A stretch of DNA of 5,667 bases from an uncultured Spartobacteria bacterium (GTDB taxonomy: Bacteria > Verrucomicrobiota > Verrucomicrobiia > Chthoniobacterales > Terrimicrobiaceae): the NCBI GenBank assembly GCA_903915315.1, contig CAIWSO010000421.1:1-5667 (forward strand), given 5' to 3'. A program made the position numbers and the translations under genes. Below, piece after piece: positions 1 through 4,471 of this stretch. A model generated the notes under the pieces. That model made no database searches and was not told the DNA's origin. It saw only the letters and a list, made by a program, of their open reading frames with translations. Every line of letters starts with the position of its first letter. Position 1 is the stretch's first letter.

Positions 1-2
1 AA

Positions 3-1640
3 CTTTTTAAGGGACCCCGCGTCGCAGCGCATTATGAAGCATTTTTGGGCGGGGACGTCGCAGCCCGGGACCAAGTTGTAGCGGCTCTTTTGGATGAGCA
101 CGGAACCGGTCGGGTGATGTTTCGAAATACCAGAGCCGCTCTCACAGGTTTCCCTAAACGGAAAGCCCACCTCGTTCCGCTGACTGCGTCTCCAAATGAA
201 TCCGCCGCCAAGTTGGCATGGTTGATCTCTTTGCTGAAAGAACTGAAAAAGCAAAAAGTCCTCCTCATTTGTCATTCGCGCGAGTTCGCGGAAGAAATTC
301 TCCAACGCCTCCAGAGTGAGATCAAAATTTCTGCCGCTATTTTCCATGAGGGCCTGACTTTGCTGCAGAGAGATCGCAATGCGGCCTTCTTTGCTGAAGA
401 GGACGGTGCACGTCTGCTCATTTGTTCTGAGATTGGGAGCGAGGGCCGAAATTTTCAGTTCGCGCATCATCTTGTTCTCTTTGACTTGCCTTCCGATCCA
501 GAGCTTCTTGAACAACGCATTGGTCGCCTAGATCGCATCGGCCAGACATCGACCATTCACATCCATGTGCCCTTCGAGGAGGGGAGTGCCGGCGAGGTGC
601 TCGCTCGATGGTATCATGAAGGTCTCGATGCCTTTCAAAAAAACCTCCACGGCGCGGGCGAGATTTGCGCGATTTTCAAAAGTGAAATTCAAAAAGAGGT
701 ATCTGCATTCGACTCGGCGAAGTTGGAGAAACTGATCGCCAAATCCATTGCGGAGAAAAAGAAAATCACCAAGCACCTCCAGCGAGGCCATGATCGTCTG
801 CTGGAGCTCAATTCCTGCCGTACGGAGGTGGCAACCCCTGTGATTCAGGCTATTCAAAGGCAAGATGCGGATGTGGAATTCGAATCCTTTTTCATCCGGA
901 TGCTGGATCATTTGGGAGTGGTCGTGGAGGAGCTCGGGTTGCGTTCTTATTTATTGAAAAGCGGGGCTTCGCAAGTCGCCTCCCTGCCAGGCCTCACTCC
1001 TGATGGACTGATGCTCACATTCGATCGCGCCAGGGCACTTTCCCGCGAGGATATCGGATTTCTCACGCCCGATCATCCTTTGGTGCGGGCCGCACTTGAT
1101 GCCTTACTTGGTTGCGAGACTGGTAATAGCGTTTTTGGAATTTGGAAAAGCGACGAGCCTAACGCCGTCTTTCTGGAGGTGCATTCCATCGTGGAGTGCG
1201 TTGCTCCGCCATCCCTGCACGTCGACCGCTTCTTGCCAGCTACGCCACTACGGATCGTTGTCGATCAAGGAGGCAAAGATTGTAGCGATCTCGAGGAATT
1301 TCGTTCAGCCAAGCTGGAGCGCGGAGATGTGTTCACCTTGCTCGACACGCCAGTATTCCGAAAGAAGCATCTGCCCTCCATGCTTTCCAAGGCGGCCGCC
1401 TTTGCAGAAAAGCAGAAGAGCGTCATTGTTGAAACCGCACAGAAAGTCGCCTCCGAACAAATCGATCGTGAGATCGAGCGCCTGGAGGATTTGAGGCTGA
1501 TTAATAGCCACGTTCGTCCCGCTGAGATCGAGGCTTTAAAAAGCCTGAAGCTGGCGTTGATGGAATCTCTTTCTGCGGCCACCCTACGGGCCGATGCGCT
1601 CAAACTCGTTCTGAGGGTGGCCGACGTCCGTCCGAGTTGA
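3..1640 (+). CDS. rapA: RNA polymerase-associated ATPase RapA, C-terminal part (5' end outside window)
   Basis: RapA (HepA) is a Swi2/Snf2-family ATPase that binds RNA polymerase and helps release it from stalled post-termination complexes. The reading frame is already open at base 3, so the N-terminal ATPase lobe lies upstream; about 545 codons are present against roughly 968 in E. coli RapA. Numbering from the first full codon, I see the family sequence HGTGRVMFRNTRA (33-45), helicase motif IV-like KVLLICHS (85-92), motif V EIGSEGRNFQFA (143-154) and motif VI QRIGRLDRIGQ (171-181) with its arginines. RGHDRLLELNS (261-271) and RFLPATPLR (409-417) follow; both are typical of RapA and absent from generic Snf2 helicases, so the RapA-specific C-terminal region is complete. 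The C-terminus is rich in charged helices. The stop is TGA at 1638-1640. The identification rests on remembered similarity to E. coli RapA along the whole fragment and is strong. Confidence 0.95.
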   Translation, partial: LFKGPRVAAHYEAFLGGDVAARDQVVAALLDEHGTGRVMFRNTRAALTGFPKRKAHLVPLTASPNESAAKLAWLISLLKELKKQKVLLICHSREFAEEILQRLQSEIKISAAIFHEGLTLLQRDRNAAFFAEEDGARLLICSEIGSEGRNFQFAHHLVLFDLPSDPELLEQRIGRLDRIGQTSTIHIHVPFEEGSAGEVLARWYHEGLDAFQKNLHGAGEICAIFKSEIQKEVSAFDSAKLEKLIAKSIAEKKKITKHLQRGHDRLLELNSCRTEVATPVIQAIQRQDADVEFESFFIRMLDHLGVVVEELGLRSYLLKSGASQVASLPGLTPDGLMLTFDRARALSREDIGFLTPDHPLVRAALDALLGCETGNSVFGIWKSDEPNAVFLEVHSIVECVAPPSLHVDRFLPATPLRIVVDQGGKDCSDLEEFRSAKLERGDVFTLLDTPVFRKKHLPSMLSKAAAFAEKQKSVIVETAQKVASEQIDREIERLEDLRLINSHVRPAEIEALKSLKLALMESLSAATLRADALKLVLRVADVRPS

Positions 1641-1645
1641 AATAT

Positions 1646-1675
1646 TTCGCAAACATCGGGTTCCTAGTGCATTAT
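1646..1675 (+). promoter_or_regulatory. possible sigma70-like promoter of the HAD gene
   Basis: TTCGCA (1646-1651, four of six matches to TTGACA) is followed after 18 bp by CATTAT (1670-1675), which ends only 8 nt before the ATG at 1684. If real, transcription would begin at or next to the start codon. The match is modest, and the gene could instead be read through from rapA, which ends 43 bp upstream. Confidence 0.25.
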
Positions 1676-1683
1676 TTTCAATC

Positions 1684-2565
1684 ATGAGCGTCCCTCAAAA
1701 TACGATTGCGATCATTTACGATTACGATCAAACCCTTTCGCCTTTCTACATGCAGGAGGAGGCACTGTTTCCGGTCTTTGGAATCAATGCCGCTCACTTT
1801 TGGCAGCGCTGTGGAGAGTTGGTTCAGAAGCAAGGATTCGACAGCGAGTTGGCATACATGAAGGTGTTGTTGGATTGCCTAGAGATCGATCGTCCAACGA
1901 ATGCGTATCTGAGAGAGCTCGGTGCCCGTCTCACTTTTTACAAGGGTCTTCCGGAGATGTTTGATGAGTTTCAAAAAACATTACTCAGTCCCGAGCATGT
2001 GGCGCATGGGATAACAGTCGAGCACTACATCGTGTCCTCGGGATTGAAGACGCTTATTGAGGGAAGTCGCTTGGCTCCGTATGTCCGCAAAATCTTCGGT
2101 TGCGAGTATGCCGTGGATGAGCGTGATCGCATCACATTCCCCAAGCGCGTGATCAGCCACACGCAGAAGACCCAGTTTCTTTTCCGAATCAACAAGGGCA
2201 TGCTGGAAATGGATCAGGACGTGAATGACCACATGGACAACGACCTTCGCCCCGTGCCTTTTCAAAACATGATTTATGTGGGTGATGGTCCGACAGATGT
2301 GCCGTGTTTTACACTCATGCGCCGCAATGGAGGTCAGGCGATCGCTGTCTATAATCCCGACGATGTCACTAGGGTGAGTTTCAAAAAATGCTACCAACTC
2401 TCCACCCATGCGGATCGGGTTAAAAACATAGCCCCCTCGGATTTTCGAAGTGGCAGTCACCTTCGCTTGCTTCTTGAGGAAATGGTCGTCGAAATCGGCA
2501 ATAAGATTGTCCAGCGTCGTCGCGACGATATGGAGGCTGGCACAGTCAAGGCTCCCAAGCACTGA
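1684..2565 (+). CDS. HAD-superfamily phosphatase-like hydrolase, substrate unknown
   Basis: This 293-residue protein carries the full set of HAD phosphohydrolase motifs. Motif I is DYDQT (13-17), with predicted nucleophile Asp13 and general acid Asp15. Motif II is IVSSG (116-120, Ser118), the motif III lysine is probably Lys162 in HTQKTQF, and motif IV is GDGPTDVP (200-207) with the Mg-binding acidic residues. The roughly 100 residues between motifs I and II are mostly helical in character, like the C1 cap of phosphoserine-phosphatase-type HADs. No signal peptide or membrane segment is visible, so it should be cytosolic. The ATG at 1684 sits just ahead of the hydrophobic strand leading to motif I, and no in-frame ATG occurs between the rapA stop and it. 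There is no Shine-Dalgarno. The C-terminal tail is basic (QRRRDD). It follows rapA by 43 bp and may be co-transcribed, but the sequence does not reveal the substrate. The superfamily call is firm; a specific enzyme name is not justified. Confidence 0.88.
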   Translation: MSVPQNTIAIIYDYDQTLSPFYMQEEALFPVFGINAAHFWQRCGELVQKQGFDSELAYMKVLLDCLEIDRPTNAYLRELGARLTFYKGLPEMFDEFQKTLLSPEHVAHGITVEHYIVSSGLKTLIEGSRLAPYVRKIFGCEYAVDERDRITFPKRVISHTQKTQFLFRINKGMLEMDQDVNDHMDNDLRPVPFQNMIYVGDGPTDVPCFTLMRRNGGQAIAVYNPDDVTRVSFKKCYQLSTHADRVKNIAPSDFRSGSHLRLLLEEMVVEIGNKIVQRRRDDMEAGTVKAPKH

Positions 2566-2618
2566 CGAGTGGATTCACTCAGCGAGAAGATTGCCGTATC
2601 CATCGCTGTGCTTGAAAC

Positions 2619-2683
2619 GGCGCTTGGGGTGGGAAACTGACATCACAGCCCAAACTGGAAACGCGCCCGTTCTTTTTATTTTG
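2619..2683 (+). terminator. possible terminator between the convergent HAD and toxin genes
   Basis: An interrupted stem pairs GGCGC (2619-2623) with GCGCC (2663-2667), and inside it TTGGG (2624-2628) with CCCAA (2649-2653). A T-rich run, TTTTTATTTT, follows at 2673-2682. The order of stem then T-run suits termination of rightward transcription from the HAD gene. The long loop and the 9-nt unpaired stretch between the two right arms make it a poor canonical terminator. The T-run overlaps the toxin stop codon. Confidence 0.25.
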
Positions 2684-3083
2684 ACCAGTCTTCCCAAGCC
2701 AGTCCCTCGATCTTGGAGAAATCCTTTGCGTTCAGCGTTGCTACTGTGAGTCCGTGGGTGATCGCTGTTGCCGCGATCAGCAAATCCAAATCCGCCACGA
2801 CCGCTTCCAGCTTGTGTTGTCTTGCTTTCATTTTGGCAAAGAACGCCCAAACCCGCGCATCCACATTCAAAACCTCAAGACGATCCTTCAAAATGGAGTT
2901 GTATTTTTCCCAGCGCGCTGCATTTCCCTCCAAGTTCAAACCGAACTCGACCTCTGCCACACTGACGATGCTCGTCCGGCAGGTCGCATCTCCTGCGTCC
3001 CTCCAACGCTCCAGCGCCCTCATGACCGGTTTCCTTCTTAAGGGCTGGGAAAAAATCGAGGTATCCAAGAGGTATAGCGACAT
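2676..3083 (-). CDS. vapC: VapC-type PIN-domain toxin ribonuclease
   Basis: This 135-residue protein has the length and motif order of a single-domain VapC toxin, a Mg-dependent endoribonuclease that is blocked by its cognate antitoxin. Predicted active-site acids are Asp7 in LLDTS, Glu44 in SVAEVEFG, Asp100 in the DLLIAATA motif (with Asp98 beside it) and Asp121 in TLNAKDF. The C-terminal GLAWEDWSK resembles the usual VapC ending with an aromatic residue. The frame remains open upstream to an ATG at 3173. I chose the ATG at 3083 because MSLYLLDTS is the standard PIN start, because GGAGG lies just before it, and because it overlaps the antitoxin stop by one base (TGATG), which implies translational coupling. 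RNA target unknown. The acids all appear intact, so the toxin is probably active. Confidence 0.9.
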   Translation of the reverse strand: MSLYLLDTSIFSQPLRRKPVMRALERWRDAGDATCRTSIVSVAEVEFGLNLEGNAARWEKYNSILKDRLEVLNVDARVWAFFAKMKARQHKLEAVVADLDLLIAATAITHGLTVATLNAKDFSKIEGLAWEDWSK

Positions 3084-3343
3084 CACTCCTCCAAAGGATT
3101 CCCTGAAGCCGCGCCGCGCATTTTCCAAACTTCTGGAAAATCCCCTCGCTCCTGCATGTGATTGGCTTCCCACGCCCGAAGTTCCGCAAGGATATCCGCT
3201 CGGTCTTCGCCGAGTCCCACAGGCGCGGGCGACACCATCACCAGCGGTTTTCCCCTCTTTTGAACCAGAGTCGGCAACCCTGTGCGCGCCACCTCTTCAC
3301 AAAGTGCCGTGAACTTCGTCTTCGCCTCAAAAATCCCCACCAT
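3083..3343 (-). CDS. Phd/YefM-family antitoxin of the PIN toxin
   Basis: This small protein (86 residues from the chosen start) opens with VGIFEAKTKFTALCEEV, the N-terminal signature of Phd/YefM antitoxins: a strand followed by a helix of the DNA-binding dimer. Then come LPTLVQKRGKPLVMV, the family's hairpin strands, and an acidic, less structured C-terminus that would wrap the toxin. It should neutralise the adjacent VapC and repress the shared promoter as a complex. Three in-frame starts compete: TTG at 3361, ATG at 3349 and ATG at 3343. GAAGG at 3355-3351 is 7 nt before the last but only 1 nt before the middle one, so I prefer 3343; 3349 would add Met-Lys only. The gene overlaps the toxin start by one base. 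Pairing a Phd-fold antitoxin with a PIN toxin is common. Family and role are confident; the DNA site is not shown. Confidence 0.88.
   Translation of the reverse strand: MVGIFEAKTKFTALCEEVARTGLPTLVQKRGKPLVMVSPAPVGLGEDRADILAELRAWEANHMQERGDFPEVWKMRGAASGNPLEE
3087..3092 (-). promoter_or_regulatory. strong Shine-Dalgarno of the toxin, inside the antitoxin gene
   Basis: On the minus strand the sequence reads TTTGGAGGAGTGATG. The purine-rich GGAGG core lies within the last antitoxin codons, 4-5 nt before the toxin ATG (3083-3081). It settles the toxin start and suggests coupled translation from the antitoxin. Confidence 0.7.
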
Positions 3344-3360
3344 TTTCATGCCTTCAATCA

Positions 3361-3384
3361 ACTATATGGTTGGTTGGTTGTCAA
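3361..3384 (-). promoter_or_regulatory. candidate toxin-antitoxin promoter with a repeat-built 12-bp spacer
   Basis: On the minus strand a perfect TTGACA (3384-3379) is followed by ACCA repeated three times (3378-3367) and then TATAGT (3366-3361), a good -10 box. The spacer is 12 bp where 16-18 is normal, so the two boxes may not work together; no other -10 fits at 16-18 bp. The tract lies 17 nt before the preferred antitoxin start and is where autorepression would be expected. Confidence 0.4.
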
Positions 3385-3586
3385 CGGCTAGCGAGTCGCA
3401 AACATGACGTGATGTAATCATGCAAATCGGAAATTGATTTCCAATCTTACTGAGCGCTCGATAAAAATAATACCATGAGTACAGCTTTGTTTGTGTGAGC
3501 ATTACACGGCTTGAAGTTGGAATATCGCTGCATTGATGCCCCAAAGATGGACAGTTAAATGGCAAGCCAAGATCGTTCTTTTGCCT
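3362..3586. other. 225-bp intergenic spacer between phoU and the toxin-antitoxin operon
   Basis: I see no credible gene in this AT-richer stretch; the longest open frame (3565-3362, minus) has no ribosome site and an unlikely composition. It contains the antitoxin promoter region, a 14-bp palindrome at 3429-3442, GAGCGCTC at 3452-3459, and the pair CATGA/TCATG at 3403-3407 and 3418-3422. GGCAA (3561-3565) can pair with TTGCC (3581-3585) just after the phoU stop, but without a T-run, so I do not call it a terminator. Confidence 0.6.
3429..3442. repeat. perfect inverted repeat GGAAAT-TG-ATTTCC
   Basis: Two perfect 6-bp arms flank a 2-bp centre. Outside them is one mismatch and then two further matching pairs (3426-3427 with 3444-3445), making a 20-bp imperfect palindrome. 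The size suits a dimeric repressor site rather than a terminator, as no T-run follows. It lies about 45 bp upstream of the TTGACA box of the toxin-antitoxin operon. No regulator can be assigned. Confidence 0.45.
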
Positions 3587-4282
3587 TTAAATGCGCGATT
3601 CGCCGGCGGCAGTGTGGCGGATGTCTTTGAGTGAGACGGCAAAGATCGTGTCTTCGGCGATATTCTTGGCTTGGTCACCGATTCTTTCGAGGCAGCGGGC
3701 GATGAAGATGAGCTCGAGGAAGCCTCGAATGGAGTCTGGGTTCTGGGGCATCTTCTCCGTAAGGGATTCCGCAAACTCGCGGTTGCGTTGGTCGAGTTCC
3801 TTGTCGCGGCTTTTGATCGTTTGAGCGAGCTCGATGTCGCCATCGGCATAAGCTTTGATGGAATCATTGAACATGGAGGAGGCGTAGCGAAACAGGGGTT
3901 CTATGTTTGCCGTTTCTGGAAGAACTTGGAAGGCGATGAGCTTTCGTGCGCGTCGGGCGATGCCTACGGCCTGATCCGCTGCTCGCTCGAGGTTGACGCT
4001 GGTTTTCATTGCGCCAATCACATTGCGAAGGTCCGAGGCAAAGGGATGAAACCGAAGCATGATCTCGATGCCTTGGGTGTCGACTTGAATCTCGAGCAAG
4101 TCAATTTGCTCATCGTCGGCAATGACCGTGTTGCAGAAATCCCCGTCCCGATCAAAGAGGCCTTTACGGGAGTTTTCGATACTGCGGGTGACGAGGCTCG
4201 ACATCATGAGGACATCTTTTCTCAGGTTATCGAGGGCGGCCTCGAAACTACTCAAGATGTGGCGGGCGGATTCTTCTGACAT
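3587..4282 (-). CDS. phoU: phosphate signalling protein PhoU
   Basis: PhoU is a cytosolic, all-helical regulator that links the Pst phosphate transporter to the PhoR-PhoB two-component system and restrains phosphate uptake when phosphate is plentiful. The 231 residues match the usual length and its two repeated three-helix bundles. The family sequence RFHPFASDLRNVIGAMK is at 77-93. The metal-cluster motifs appear as ERAADQAVGIA (99-109) in the first repeat and ERIGDQAKNIAE (199-210) in the second. The first repeat has Gly107 where the second has Asn207. The ATG at 4282 gives the expected N-terminus; no Shine-Dalgarno precedes it. phoU normally ends a pst operon, but here no pst gene lies on either side within the window: it stands alone, divergent from purH. 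The complete reading frame and motifs make the identification firm. Confidence 0.95.
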   Translation of the reverse strand: MSEESARHILSSFEAALDNLRKDVLMMSSLVTRSIENSRKGLFDRDGDFCNTVIADDEQIDLLEIQVDTQGIEIMLRFHPFASDLRNVIGAMKTSVNLERAADQAVGIARRARKLIAFQVLPETANIEPLFRYASSMFNDSIKAYADGDIELAQTIKSRDKELDQRNREFAESLTEKMPQNPDSIRGFLELIFIARCLERIGDQAKNIAEDTIFAVSLKDIRHTAAGESRI

Positions 4283-4290
4283 AGCGATGG

Positions 4291-4320
4291 ATATTACATT
4301 GGCAGGCTTGGATTAATCAA
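4291..4320 (-). promoter_or_regulatory. candidate phoU promoter, near-leaderless
   Basis: On the minus strand TTGATT (4320-4315) is separated by 18 bp from TAATAT (4296-4291), which ends 8 nt before the phoU ATG at 4282. Initiation about 7 nt downstream of the -10 would fall within 1-2 nt of the start codon. The -35 box is one half of the 12-bp palindrome at 4315-4326, so a dimeric regulator bound there would block it. I see no recognisable Pho box. Confidence 0.45.
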
Positions 4321-4326
4321 TTGATT
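4315..4326. repeat. 12-bp perfect palindrome AATCAATTGATT
   Basis: This self-complementary sequence lies 32 bp upstream of the phoU start and covers the candidate phoU -35 element. It is a plausible operator, but AT-rich palindromes of this length also arise by chance. Confidence 0.4.
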
Positions 4327-4430
4327 CGTCCAGTTTTTCTTTTGGGCAGCCATGCAGGTGACGAAATGGATCGGTTTTTTTGGCGGAGAGGAAATGGGAG
4401 CATTTAGGGATTGATGCGCCAGTTTCTCTA

Positions 4431-4457
4431 TTGAACTACCGGCGTTGCGACTATACC
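4431..4457 (+). promoter_or_regulatory. possible purH promoter
   Basis: TTGAAC (4431-4436) and TATACC (4452-4457) are separated by 15 bp, slightly short. The predicted start site would be about 7 nt before the purH ATG, leaving no room for a Shine-Dalgarno; none is seen. No purine-riboswitch core or PurR-like palindrome is visible between phoU and purH. Confidence 0.3.
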
Positions 4458-4471
4458 CTTCTAAGTCCAAA

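Noticed and set aside
1981..2562. 193-codon open frame on the minus strand opposite the HAD gene
   Set aside because: The opposite strand carries all HAD motifs; this frame shows no family signature.
2567..2580. GAGTG-GATT-CACTC hairpin right after the HAD stop codon
   Set aside because: The stem is only 5 bp with a mismatch beyond, and no T-run follows, so it does not qualify as a terminator.
3084..3173. N-terminal extension of the toxin to an ATG at 3173
   Set aside because: The extra 30 residues overlap the antitoxin gene in another frame and precede a standard PIN start with its own Shine-Dalgarno.
2713..3312. 199-codon plus-strand frame opposite the toxin-antitoxin genes
   Set aside because: It spans two well-supported minus-strand genes and is low-complexity and rich in Ser, Pro and Ala; a shadow.
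3671..4279. 202-codon open frame on the plus strand opposite phoU
   Set aside because: It is antisense to a clear PhoU gene, shows no recognisable domain and has no ribosome site; a codon-usage shadow.
4352..4414. 20-codon frame upstream of purH (MQVTKWIGFF...), a possible leader peptide
   Set aside because: No Shine-Dalgarno, no regulatory codon run and no attenuator hairpin with T-run after it; probably chance.
4283..4471. Purine riboswitch, PurR operator or Pho box between phoU and purH
   Set aside because: I looked for their conserved cores and did not find them; only AT-rich tracts and one short palindrome are present.
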